This document shows, piece by piece, positions 44,290 to 54,044 of a stretch of DNA of 64,000 nucleotides (within the stretch, counting starts at the first letter, position 1; the number at the start of each line of letters is the position of its first letter). This stretch comes from Verrucomicrobiota bacterium. Lineage in GTDB: Bacteria > Verrucomicrobiota > Verrucomicrobiia > Opitutales > Oceanipulchritudinaceae. The stretch is from positions 1-64,000 of the forward strand of contig JAJOKB010000116.1 of NCBI GenBank assembly GCA_021208135.1, in the 5' to 3' direction. The notes beneath the pieces were generated by a model. The model searched no databases, was not told where the DNA came from, and worked only from the letters and a program-made list of their open reading frames with translations. The position numbers and the translations under genes are program-made.

Positions 44290-46149
44290 ATGTGTGGAAT
44301 TGTTGGCTATGTGGGCAAGCAGAGTGCATCACCTGTTTTGCTTGAAGGACTTAAACGCCTGGAATACAGGGGCTACGATTCCGCTGGTCTGGCGTTATGG
44401 GAAAAGGGTGGCTTCGAAGTCTATAAAAAGACTGGACGCGTTGAGGTGGTCGGGCAACTGGTGACCAAGGCCAAGCCCGCTTCCAACATGGGAATCAGCC
44501 ATACCCGATGGGCCACACACGGAGGGGTCACAGACGCAAACGCCCACCCACATGTGAGCTTTGATGGCAAGCTCGCTTTGGTTCATAACGGAGTCATTGA
44601 GAACTTTGCCACCCTGAAAAGGGAACTGTCCTCTAAGGGCATCGAATTTAAATCAGAGACCGACACTGAGGTGCTGGTCAACCTGATTGCCTACCTGTAC
44701 AAATCAGCGATCGATGAGGGTAGCGAAAGGGATAGCGCAACACTGCTGACCGCCATGCGCGCAGCCTTGGCGCAAGTGGAAGGCACCTACGGAATTGGCC
44801 TCATTTGTACCGACCTGCCGGATCAGCTGTTCGGGGCACGCAAGGGATCGCCTCTGGTTATCGGTATCGGTCGCAAAGAGAATTTTTTGGCAAGCGATAT
44901 CGCCGCCTTTGCCGGTCGTACCCAGGATGTTGTCTATATGCATGACAATGAAGTCGTGCACCTGCGCGCCGATGACTTCACTGTTACCACCATTCAGGAC
45001 GCCGCCGTAGCTCCGGTCATCAGCCATATCGACTGGGAAGTGGAGAATTCCGAGCTGGGTTCGTTCAAGCACTACATGCTAAAGGAAATCTTCGAACAAC
45101 CGACAGCACTCGAAAATGCGATGCGCGGGCGTTTCTCTCAGGATGGCAGTACCGCCCAGTTTGGGGGTCTGAATCTCGATGCCCGCGAATTGCGTCAGGT
45201 GGATCGCATTCTTTTCCTGGGTTGCGGCACTGCCTGGCACGCTTGTTTGGTGGCTGAGTATTTGATCGAAAAGTATGCCCGTATCCCGGTCGAAGTGGAA
45301 TATGCCAGCGAATTCCGCTACCGCAATGCCCCCATGTTCCGCAATACTCTGGTATTTGTGGTCAGCCAAAGCGGCGAAACCATCGATACCCTCGAAGCAC
45401 AGCGCGAGGCCAAGCGTAAAGGTTTCAGGGTCCTTGGCATTACCAATGTGGTAAGCTCCACCATTGCGCGCGAAAACGATGGCGGCATCTATCAACACAG
45501 TGGCCCGGAGATCGGAGTGGCTTCAACCAAAGCATTCATCTCCCAAATACATATCGCAGGTATGTTGGCCTTATATCTGGGCCGGATGCGTGATATGTCC
45601 TTCTCGGAAGGCGGTGAAATCGTAAAAGCGTTAAAAACCGTTCCAGGTATGGTGGCCCAGATCCTGACCATGGCAGACCAAATAGAGGCTATCGCGCGGA
45701 AGTACAAAGATTATGAGGACTTCCTCTTCCTGGGCCGCCAACTGATGTTCCCCATTGCACTTGAGGGTGCGCTTAAACTCAAAGAAATTTCCTACATCCA
45801 CGCCGAGGGTTACCCGGCAGCTGAAATGAAACACGGACCGATCGCCCTCATTTCTCCCAAGTGCCCCACCCTCGCTTTTGCCCACAAAGGCGAGATCTTC
45901 AAAAAGAGCCTGTCCAACATCCAGGAAATCAAGGCCCGAAAGGGTCCGGTGATCGCTATTACCAACGCCGGCAAGGAATTTCCAGATGGCCTGGCAGACG
46001 ACGTGATCCACATTCCCGAGTGCCACGATATTGCCATGGCAACACTGTCGGTCATTCCCGTGCAGTTGCTGTCCTACTATATTGCCGTGCTGCGCGGATG
46101 CGATGTCGATAAGCCGCGCAATCTGGCAAAGTCTGTGACAGTGGAATAA
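44290..46149 (+). CDS. glmS: Glutamine--fructose-6-phosphate aminotransferase (isomerizing)
   Basis: 619 aa from the ATG at 44290, chosen because the mature enzyme needs Cys directly after the start Met (MCGIVGYVG). The track's GTG start four codons earlier would bury it. The N-terminal glutaminase domain (TRWATHGGVTDANAHPH) is followed by two SIS domains (VVSQSGETIDTLEAQREAKRKG in parts; GALKLKEISYIHAEGYPAAEMKHGP) and the C-terminal KPRNLAKSVTVE. It makes glucosamine-6-P for peptidoglycan and LPS. No glmS ribozyme was recognised. Confidence 0.97.
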   Translation: MCGIVGYVGKQSASPVLLEGLKRLEYRGYDSAGLALWEKGGFEVYKKTGRVEVVGQLVTKAKPASNMGISHTRWATHGGVTDANAHPHVSFDGKLALVHNGVIENFATLKRELSSKGIEFKSETDTEVLVNLIAYLYKSAIDEGSERDSATLLTAMRAALAQVEGTYGIGLICTDLPDQLFGARKGSPLVIGIGRKENFLASDIAAFAGRTQDVVYMHDNEVVHLRADDFTVTTIQDAAVAPVISHIDWEVENSELGSFKHYMLKEIFEQPTALENAMRGRFSQDGSTAQFGGLNLDARELRQVDRILFLGCGTAWHACLVAEYLIEKYARIPVEVEYASEFRYRNAPMFRNTLVFVVSQSGETIDTLEAQREAKRKGFRVLGITNVVSSTIARENDGGIYQHSGPEIGVASTKAFISQIHIAGMLALYLGRMRDMSFSEGGEIVKALKTVPGMVAQILTMADQIEAIARKYKDYEDFLFLGRQLMFPIALEGALKLKEISYIHAEGYPAAEMKHGPIALISPKCPTLAFAHKGEIFKKSLSNIQEIKARKGPVIAITNAGKEFPDGLADDVIHIPECHDIAMATLSVIPVQLLSYYIAVLRGCDVDKPRNLAKSVTVE

Positions 46150-46151
46150 TT

Positions 46152-47246
46152 ATGGCACTGCAAAGCTTCTTGAAACGGCAAATTCATCATTTGCCGGTCT
46201 ATCAGCCTGGCAAACCAATTGAACTCGTCGCACGCGAATTCGGCCTGGATCCAGTCCAGATTGCCAAGCTCGCCTCCAACGAGAATCCCTTGGGTGCTCC
46301 CGAAGGTGCACTCAGGGCTGCCGCGGCTGTTCTCACCCAATCCGCCTTATATCCCGATAATAGCGGTTGGTTTTTAACCGGAAAGCTGGCTGATAAACTG
46401 GCTCTGCAGCGCGAAAATTTTGTTTTGGCCGCAGGAAGTAATGAAATTTTCTATCTCTTGGCCGACCTGTTTCTTCAGCCGGGAACTTCCGCAGTGATGG
46501 GGGCGCATGCCTTTATCAGTTATAAAATCGCAACGGTGCTGGCTGGTGCCGAAGCCATTGAGGTGCCCATGCCCGACTATAAGCACGATTTGTCTGCCAT
46601 GTTGCGGGCCATTCGCCCGGACACCCGGATCGTGTTTCTACCCAATCCCAATAATCCAACCGGCGATTTGATACCAGCAGAGGCAGTGCTGGAGTTTGCA
46701 CGCGCATTGCCGGAAAATGTGATTTTGTGTTATGATGAGGCCTATGCTGAATACCAGGAACAACCGGCGGACTTGCGGCCGTTGATCGCCGAAGGTCGAC
46801 CTATCGTGTGTACGCGCACTTTCTCGAAAATCTATGGCCTCGCTGCCTTGCGCATCGGTTACGGTTACACGACTCCGGAACTAGCAGGCATGCTGAATGC
46901 CGTTCGGCCACCTTTCAATACTTCAATTCCAGCCCAGGCAGCTGCAATGGCCGCACTGGATGACAACGCGTGGGTGGATCATTGCCGTCGCCACAACAAC
47001 GCCGGATTGGTTCAATTACAGCAAGGGCTCGATGCCATGGATCTGGAATGGGTGCCCAGCGCAGGCAATTTTTTGCTTGTTCATATAAAAAACGCTGACA
47101 AGGTCTTTCACCAATTACAATGCAAGGGAATTATAGTGCGACCCGTCAAGGGCTACAACCTGCCGTCACACCTACGGGTTTCCGTGGGCACGGAACCCCA
47201 AAACGATCGCTTCCTTGCAGAGCTGAAATGCATGATTCAAACTTAA
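46152..47246 (+). CDS. hisC: Histidinol-phosphate aminotransferase
   Basis: 364 aa, two bases after glmS. It is a class I/II aminotransferase with ASNENPLGAPEG, FLPNPNNPTGDLIP, CYDEAYAEY and the PLP lysine in TRTFSKIYGLAALRIGYG, the HisC pattern. It converts histidinol phosphate and 2-oxoglutarate to imidazole acetol phosphate and glutamate, in either direction. Some relatives act on aromatic amino acids. No other his genes are near. Confidence 0.9.
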   Translation: MALQSFLKRQIHHLPVYQPGKPIELVAREFGLDPVQIAKLASNENPLGAPEGALRAAAAVLTQSALYPDNSGWFLTGKLADKLALQRENFVLAAGSNEIFYLLADLFLQPGTSAVMGAHAFISYKIATVLAGAEAIEVPMPDYKHDLSAMLRAIRPDTRIVFLPNPNNPTGDLIPAEAVLEFARALPENVILCYDEAYAEYQEQPADLRPLIAEGRPIVCTRTFSKIYGLAALRIGYGYTTPELAGMLNAVRPPFNTSIPAQAAAMAALDDNAWVDHCRRHNNAGLVQLQQGLDAMDLEWVPSAGNFLLVHIKNADKVFHQLQCKGIIVRPVKGYNLPSHLRVSVGTEPQNDRFLAELKCMIQT

Positions 47247-47279
47247 GTGGAGATACCCGAGGTTGTGGTATGAACGCTG

Positions 47280-48614
47280 GTGAATGTTGATATTCTCGCC
47301 CATAGTCCCCAGATCCTGGGAATTCTGACCTTTCTGATACTGAATGCGCTCTTGGTTTCCTGCGAACTGAGCTTGATAAAGTTGCGGTTCAGCCATTTCA
47401 ATCCAGAACTTCTGGACTTTTTGCGCGAGGACAAACGGTTGCGCAAAGCCCTTGATCGCGCGGATGAAACAGTCCGCATCATTCGCTTTGGCACCACTTT
47501 GTGCATTCTCGGCTATGGATTGTTCTTGTTTCCCTTGCTGCATGGCCTGCTCAGCGCCTTTGAGATAAGGCACCTGGATGTTCCGACCATTGCACCATGG
47601 ATTCTGTCCTTCCTGTTTGCCACCGCCCTGCATTACCTGGTGGCTGAACTCATTGCTCGCAGTCTGGCTTTGCAGTTTCCAGTGGTCACCGTGCGTATCA
47701 GCATGCCTGTGGTAACCACTATTGGCCTCGTTTGCAGACCTTTCATTAATATCCTCAATGCCCTCGCACGCGCCCTGTTTCGCCTTTCTGGAATCGGCGA
47801 ACCGGCTCGCCTCGAGTCTTTGGATATGCAGACTCAGATTGAAATGCTGGGCGAAGAGGCCCCGGAGGTCACTGCCGTGGCTCAAAGCATACTGAAAAAC
47901 GCCTTGATGCTAAGGAACCTAGTAGTGGCAGATGTATTGCTACCACGCAATCAAGTTCAGATTTTTGACTTAAACCTGAGTTTGCAGGAAAACCTCGTCA
48001 TGGCCAGGCAGACAGGCCACACGCGGTTTCCATTGTGCGCTGGTGATCTGGACCGCTGCGTGGGACTTATCCACATCAAGGATTTGTTCCGCTACGAGGG
48101 AGATTTACAGCGACTGGATCTGCGCAAAATTAAACGTGAGATTATCCGAGTTGACGCGGAAGAGCCGCTCGAGGAAGCTTTGACCAAGTTGCTCCACCAC
48201 AGGATGCATATGGCACTGGTCATCGATGAATTTCGCGGCGCCGAGGGGGTCCTCACGCTGGAACGTATTTTGGAAGAACTGGTCGGCGATATTCAGGATG
48301 AATTTGACAGCGAGGAGGAAATTTTGATCCAACCCGCCAACAAGGTAGGCGAGGCCATGGTAGCCGGCCTAACCCCGCTGCACGAGCTGGAGGAGTTGTT
48401 TGGCGTGGAAATTTCCAGCGACGATGTCTCCACTCTTGGCGGTTTGATAAGTACTGAACTAGGCCGGATTCCCGAGGCTGGTGAAGAACTCTGTTTGCAA
48501 GGTTTGTGGTTCAAAGTAACGGAAGTTGACGAGACCAGGATTATTCAGGTACAAGTAAGAAAGATGGATGCCGAGGAACTATCCAGCGGCCAATCCAGAC
48601 AAGAAGTACCATGA
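47280..48614 (+). CDS. CNNM/HlyC-CorC (UPF0053) membrane protein with CBS pair
   Basis: 444 aa, from a GTG. An N-terminal DUF21/CNNM membrane domain (about 1-170, hydrophobic with ALVSCELSLIKLRFSHFNP) is followed by a CBS pair (about 210-335; LPRNQVQIFDLNLSLQENLVMARQTGHTRFPLC in parts) and a CorC/HlyC end domain (GLISTELGRIPEAGEELCLQGLWFKV). Relatives act in magnesium or cobalt homeostasis at the inner membrane. It overlaps the next gene by four bases (ATGA). Confidence 0.9.
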   Translation: MNVDILAHSPQILGILTFLILNALLVSCELSLIKLRFSHFNPELLDFLREDKRLRKALDRADETVRIIRFGTTLCILGYGLFLFPLLHGLLSAFEIRHLDVPTIAPWILSFLFATALHYLVAELIARSLALQFPVVTVRISMPVVTTIGLVCRPFINILNALARALFRLSGIGEPARLESLDMQTQIEMLGEEAPEVTAVAQSILKNALMLRNLVVADVLLPRNQVQIFDLNLSLQENLVMARQTGHTRFPLCAGDLDRCVGLIHIKDLFRYEGDLQRLDLRKIKREIIRVDAEEPLEEALTKLLHHRMHMALVIDEFRGAEGVLTLERILEELVGDIQDEFDSEEEILIQPANKVGEAMVAGLTPLHELEELFGVEISSDDVSTLGGLISTELGRIPEAGEELCLQGLWFKVTEVDETRIIQVQVRKMDAEELSSGQSRQEVP

Positions 48615-49215
48615 TCCTGAGTAGTGCAGACATAGCATCACTGGCCCCCATTATCTACAGCCTTCTGTTGGTATGGGGATTACTGGACTGCTTTTTTGGA
48701 CACCCGTTGTTCAAGATTACCGTAGCTGTGTTTGGCATGTTTGCCGGAGCTTTGCTCGGGGCACAGATTGGGTTCATTTGGTTTGATGGCAGATGGTTGC
48801 CAGCAGTGATAGGTCTGGTAACCGGAGGCATAGCAGGCGCTCTGCTCGCATATTATTGTATCCTCGCGGGCGCTGCCATTTTTGGCGGACTCTTCGGAGC
48901 AGTGCTCATTTTTGCCTCCATGCAGCACATCTCCCCTGAAATAGCGGGGGTGGCAGCCGCTGTGGGCGGTGTGGTCTTTGCTTTTATTTCTGTCGTGCTG
49001 GTTGCCCAATGATTCATATCTCCACCGCTTACACCGGTGCATTGAGGGCTGTAATCGCAGGTTGGTATTTTCTCGGCGGTCCCGATACTCTTGGCGTCGT
49101 ATCAGGTGAGTTACCGGGAATCAGGAATCTTTTTGCCAATTATATCTGGTTTTCTATCGCGGTGTTATCACTAGGTTCATTGGGGCTCTGGTATCAATGG
49201 TCGAAGAAACCTTAA
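48611..49215 (+). CDS. DUF4203/TMEM198-like integral membrane protein, one frameshift
   Basis: Two ORFs (48611-49012 and 49009-49215) meet at GCCCAATGATT. One added A gives VAQMIHISTAYTGALRAVIAGWYFLGG, so a single protein of about 201 aa with six to seven hydrophobic glycine/alanine-rich segments is likely, the size and look of the DUF4203 family. As given, the two ORFs overlap by ATGA and could in principle be two proteins. Function unknown. It overlaps the kinase gene downstream by 19 bases. Confidence 0.65.
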
Positions 49216-51133
49216 AGTCATTGTCAGAAAAGGCCGAGGCGGCGAGTAACGCAGGAAAACTGCAAGAGGCCATTCGGCTGTACGACGAAATGCTCACCTT
49301 TGCGCTTCAGCACAAGGTTGGTGATCGAACGGTCGCAGAAATCCAGCGGGATCGGGCAAAGGCTCTGACCACACGCGGTAAACCCCATGAGGCCATTGAG
49401 GCCGCCAAAGAAGCCCGCAGTTTGTTTCGCGCATTGGAAGATAAACGCGGCATGGCCTCCGCCAACAATACTATCGGTCTCAATTATGACCACTTGGGTG
49501 AGTATTCGTTAGCTGCTTTTCATTATCTGGACAGCTTGCAAGTGCTCAGAGAGCTAAAGTTTGAACCGGGTATTGCGCAAGTATTGAGTAACTTAGGTCT
49601 CACCTTAGCCTACATCGGAGCATATGAGGAAGCCCTTGAATATTTGCAGGAAGGGCTGGAAATGTGGCGCAAGGGGCCGACTTCGCTGGGACTTGCCATG
49701 GCCTATGCCAATATCGCCTTCGTCATGTGCGAGACGCACAGAGCCAAGGAGTCTGAGCTGTATCATCAAAAAGCGCTCGAGATTTACATCAAAGAAAATG
49801 CGATAGCGCATCAATCCAATGCCTACTGCAATCTGGCTGTGCTGGCCCAGGAAACCGGGGACATGCAGAAAATGGATCAACTGACTGCCAAGGCATTGGA
49901 GATAGCAGAGCAATCCGGCAGCAAGTTGCGTGTGGCGATCGCGCTGAATTCCAGAGGTAACTTCTACACGCATTCCGGAGACAGACAGCAAGCACGGAAT
50001 GTCTTGTTACAGGCCTTGGCCTTGTTCAAAGAGATTGATGTTCCGCGCGGTGTTGCTCTCGCATTGAAAGACCTGAGCAGTTGTGCCGAGGATGCAGGGC
50101 AAGCGCTGGCGCATTTGCGCGAAGGGCTGAAGATCGCTGAACATGCAAATTTGATTCCGGTACAACTGGCGATTCTGGAACTGCTACATTCTCAACAGGT
50201 AAAACAGGATTTGTGGCGTGAAGCCCATTCTACCTACCAAACCTTGAGCGCACTAAAAACGCGCTTGCTGAATGATCGCGCTGAATTTAAAATACGCAGC
50301 ATCCATCTTGAGCTTGAATTGTCTCAATCCAGGATGGAAACCGCTCTTCAACGCGAACGTTCCGATGCCCTGCAAAAGCGCTCTGGACGAAGCAGAAAAA
50401 ACAACGCAATATTGCGCAGGAAGAAAATAGGCAGAAAACACAATTACTGCATTTCGCCGCTCACGATCTCAGAAACATGATTTCAGGAATGGTAGGCACC
50501 TCGGAATATGTGGTCCACGAATTGAACGGATTGCCCACATTTCCAGAGTTGCGGGAGATGGCAGGCCTGACCGCACAGTCCGCCCGCCAAATGTTGCAGA
50601 GCCTCAATTGCATTCTGGATGCCGCCGCTATCGAACGCGGCAATATTCAATTGCATCCAACTCGATTCAAATCGCATTCCATGATCAAAGAGGCGATCGC
50701 TTTTTGGCATTTTACAGCTCATTCCAAAAACCAGCAACTGGTCATTGGCAGCGACTCTGATGATATCGAACTGTTCGCAGATCGCATACGTTTAATGGAT
50801 TGCCTGGGCAATCTGATCAGTAACGCCATTAAGTACGCTGAGTTGAATACACGCATAGAAGTGGGTTCCTCAGTGCGCGACGGACATTGGTGCCTCTATG
50901 TCAAAGACGAAGGCCCTGGCATCAGCGATAAAGATTTGCAGAAGCTGGGCAATGCGTTTCAACGCCTTTCAGCTAATCCAACAGGTGGCGAATCCTCAAT
51001 CGGGATTGGCCTCTTTATTGTTACCAGAATCATGGAGCTGCACGGTGGCAGACTTGAAGTTTTCTCAGAGAAAGGAAAGGGTTCATGTTTTGAATTGTTA
51101 CTACCTGAAGAAACTTCATTGAATGCCTCATGA
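49197..51133 (+). CDS. Soluble TPR-containing sensor histidine kinase, frameshifted
   Basis: The first ORF (428 aa) is mostly TPR repeats (SANNTIGLNYDHLGEYSLAAFHYLDSL; QVLSNLGLTLAYIGAYEEALEYLQEGLEMW in parts) and then a coiled coil. The frame breaks in 50375-50400 near an A6 run. The second carries the H box (FAAHDLRNM), the N box (LGNLISNAIKYAELN), VKDEGPGIS and GIGLFIVTRIMELHGG. Corrected size is about 645 aa. No membrane helix or signal peptide is seen, so it should be cytosolic. No response regulator gene is nearby. TPRs may bind a partner protein that controls the kinase. Confidence 0.82.
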
Positions 51134-52455
51134 GCGCGGCAGAAACCATCCTTTCCGTTTCCGAAATCACCCGTTCCATAAAGGTGTTGCTTGAGCGTGC
51201 ACACCCGCAGGTGACATTGCGTGGGGAAGTCAGCAATCTTCGCTACCAAAGCAGCGGTCATATCTATTTCACACTTAAGGACGATAACGCCCAAATTAAG
51301 GGAGTCATTTTTGCCTCAGCAGCACGCAGTCTTGGTATGCGTCTCCAGGAGGGACAATCTATTGTCGGCACTGGAAGGCTCTCTTTGTACGAGCCACAAG
51401 GCAGTTACCAAATAATTTTTCAATCTGTCCAGCCAGATGGGTTAGGTCGATTGCACGCCGCCTTTGAACAACTCAAAACCAAACTCCAGTTGGAGGGCTT
51501 ATTCGCCCCGGAAAGGAAACGCAAGATTCCCGTTTGGCCAAGGCGCGTAGGTATCCTCACCTCAGCCAGTGGCGCTGTCATCCGCGATATTTGTAGCGTT
51601 CTGCAACGGCGCTCATGGAAAGGTGATGTTTTCGTGGTTCCTGTTAGGGTACAGGGATCAGGTGCGGCCAGGGAAATAGCAGATTCCGTTCGTTGGGCAG
51701 ATGAGAATCAGTTGTTCGACTTGCTCATTGTTGCGAGAGGGGGCGGCAGCCTCGAGGATTTATGGCCCTTCAACGAGGAAATCCTGGTGAGGGCTGTTGC
51801 CGCTTGTAAAACGCCCGTCATTTCCGCTGTTGGCCACGAAACCGACTTCACTTTATCAGACTTCACAGCGGATTGGCGCGCTGAGACTCCAACAGCTGCC
51901 GCTGAGTTACTGTGCGCCAATTTGCAGTCGTTTAGAGATCGTCTGCACACTGCTGGAATTAGCTTTAGTCAGGCTACGCGCAATCAATGGCAACGCGTAC
52001 TGCAACAGGGTGACCTGATGCGCATGCGTCTAGAGTCTCAATCACCACAAAAACTCTTGGTCAACTGGCGTCAGCGGTTAGGATATTGTAGCCAAAGACT
52101 GCACTCATTGCCTAAAATCGAATGGCACAGCAATAAAGTCAAACAACACAATTTAGCGCTAAGACTGAGTGCCCGTCATCCGGGCACCCTAGTGCGTAAC
52201 GAAAAACGCAGTTTACTCCAGTTAGCGCAAAGGCTGGAAATTGCCACCGTCCGCGGAATTGGGCAAATAAAACAACAACTGCAAAATTGTAGCAGACATC
52301 TGGAACTGCTGAGCACAGACAGTGTATTGCAGCGCGGCTTTACCATGACCTTGGATGCCACTGGCAAGGTGGTCGAATCCGCTCAATCGGTACCACAGTC
52401 AGCCCGACTGACGATTCGGTTTAAAGACGGCGATCTGGATGTTGAGCGAAGCTAG
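51130..52455 (+). CDS. xseA: Exodeoxyribonuclease VII large subunit
   Basis: 441 aa. An N-terminal OB-fold (VTLRGEVSNLRYQSSGHIYFTLKDDNAQIKGVIF in parts) is followed by the catalytic core PRRVGILTSASGAVIRDI, VPVRVQGSGAA, DLLIVARGGGSLEDLWPFNEE and AVGHETDFTLSDFTADWRAETPTAAAE. A long coiled-coil region and the C-terminal VLQRGFTM follow. With XseB it degrades single-stranded DNA. It overlaps the kinase gene by ATGA. No xseB follows; the next gene is the convergent nuoN. Confidence 0.95.
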   Translation: MSAAETILSVSEITRSIKVLLERAHPQVTLRGEVSNLRYQSSGHIYFTLKDDNAQIKGVIFASAARSLGMRLQEGQSIVGTGRLSLYEPQGSYQIIFQSVQPDGLGRLHAAFEQLKTKLQLEGLFAPERKRKIPVWPRRVGILTSASGAVIRDICSVLQRRSWKGDVFVVPVRVQGSGAAREIADSVRWADENQLFDLLIVARGGGSLEDLWPFNEEILVRAVAACKTPVISAVGHETDFTLSDFTADWRAETPTAAAELLCANLQSFRDRLHTAGISFSQATRNQWQRVLQQGDLMRMRLESQSPQKLLVNWRQRLGYCSQRLHSLPKIEWHSNKVKQHNLALRLSARHPGTLVRNEKRSLLQLAQRLEIATVRGIGQIKQQLQNCSRHLELLSTDSVLQRGFTMTLDATGKVVESAQSVPQSARLTIRFKDGDLDVERS

Positions 52456-52522
52456 CCTGCGCGCCTCATTACCGATCCGAAATCACGGCAAGTTCATGTC
52501 CAGAGAACTAGCCCCAATCAAC

Positions 52523-54032
52523 TCACCAGAGAGCTGGATACAAACCAAGCACTAGCGTCGCCGCCAGCAACACTGCCAGAAACAACTTGGTACCCAATGA
52601 GGGTGCATGGATGGAGATCTCTGTTTCCTGGTCAAAAATCGGCCTCTTGAACACCGCAGCTCTCATCCATCCGAAGTAATAGTAAATGGAAAGTACCACT
52701 CCCAGCAGGGCGACCGCCAAAATGACATAAAGTTCTGCCTGCACCGCAGCGATGAAAATCAAAACCTTGGCGACAAAACCAGCCAATGGCGGAATCCCCG
52801 CCAAAGAACCGAGTCCGATCACCAGCGAACTACCTAGAAACGTATTGCGCTCAAGCAGGTTGTTAAAGTCCTCGATCTCGAGTTGTTCATCTGACTCGGA
52901 TTGCATATGCCCCATCACCTGAAACACTGTAAATGAGGCCACGGCATAAACAATCATGTAGAAAAACAGAACCGGAAGCACCCAGTCTACCCCGCGCAGA
53001 GCGGCGAGAAAGCCTACCAATAAAATACCTGCATGGGCAACACCGGATAAACCCATCACGCGCTTGACGTTACTTTGCGCAAGAGCAGCGGTATTGCCAA
53101 AAAGCAAGGTAGCAATAGCGACAACAGCTAATATCGGGTACAAAAATGCCTGCAATGCCATGAATGGGCCGGTCAACAAAATGTAGAATAAAAAGAACCC
53201 GGATGCCTTAGAACTCACCGCAAGAAATGCTGTAACCGGCGAAGGTGCGCCCTGGTATACGTCTGGAATCCAGAATTGGAAGGGAAATGCACCCATCTTG
53301 AACGCAATTCCGGCCAATACCAATACCACCCCAGTTAACACAAGTGGGTTTTGGGCATTACTAAACAATTCATCGCCAGCAGTCAAAAATGCGTTAAGCT
53401 GGGAAAAATCAAGTGGATTGCCTGTGGCTCCAACTAACATCGGGTTGCTGGCTGCACCGAATAACAGCACAATACCAAACAACAGCAGAGCCGAACTGAA
53501 GGCACCCATTACAAGGTATTTGATCCCGGCTTCCAGCGAGGCAACGTTTTTTCGGGTAAATGCCACCAAAATATAGAAACCAATGGCCACAGTCTCCAAT
53601 GCAACGAACAAGAGTATGAAATTATGACTTTGCACCAGAATCATGAACGCAGCCGTCACAACCAGCTGGATGTGTACAAATTCCACCTTCACGCCACCCC
53701 GTACCCTGAAAAATACCAGCGCCAAATGACTGACAAGAATGGAGGCTGTGAGCAGGAACACCCTGGCAAAATCCGACAGTAGGGTCTGTCGCACAGTCTC
53801 AGCAAAAATCAAGCTCTGAAATCCTGCAGGCCGCCCTGCGATAATATACACCAAAAGCCCAAGAACCAAAAAACTGCAACGCAATCGCCAGTCGAAAGAT
53901 ACAGACCTTGCGCTTCGGCATGAATAACTCCAGCACCAATAATAGCACGGCACCTACTCCCAGAAGAATCTCCGGCAGCAATGCGCCCCATTGGTTGGTA
54001 TCGGTTATAACTTGTAAATGTGACAGATCCAT
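52523..54032 (-). CDS. nuoN: NADH-quinone oxidoreductase subunit N, one frameshift
   Basis: The N-terminal ORF (MDLSHLQVITDTNQWGALLPEILLG) joins the main ORF near 53870 at an A6 run. Corrected length is about 502 aa. It is an antiporter-like membrane subunit: many helices, FKMGAFPFQFWIPDVYQGAPSPVTAFLAV in parts carries the conserved lysine of helix 7-8, and NVKRVMGLSGVAHAG is typical. It is the last gene of the nuo run. The 67 bases to the convergent xseA show no strong terminator. Confidence 0.93.
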
Positions 54033-54044
54033 ATGACCAGCGGG

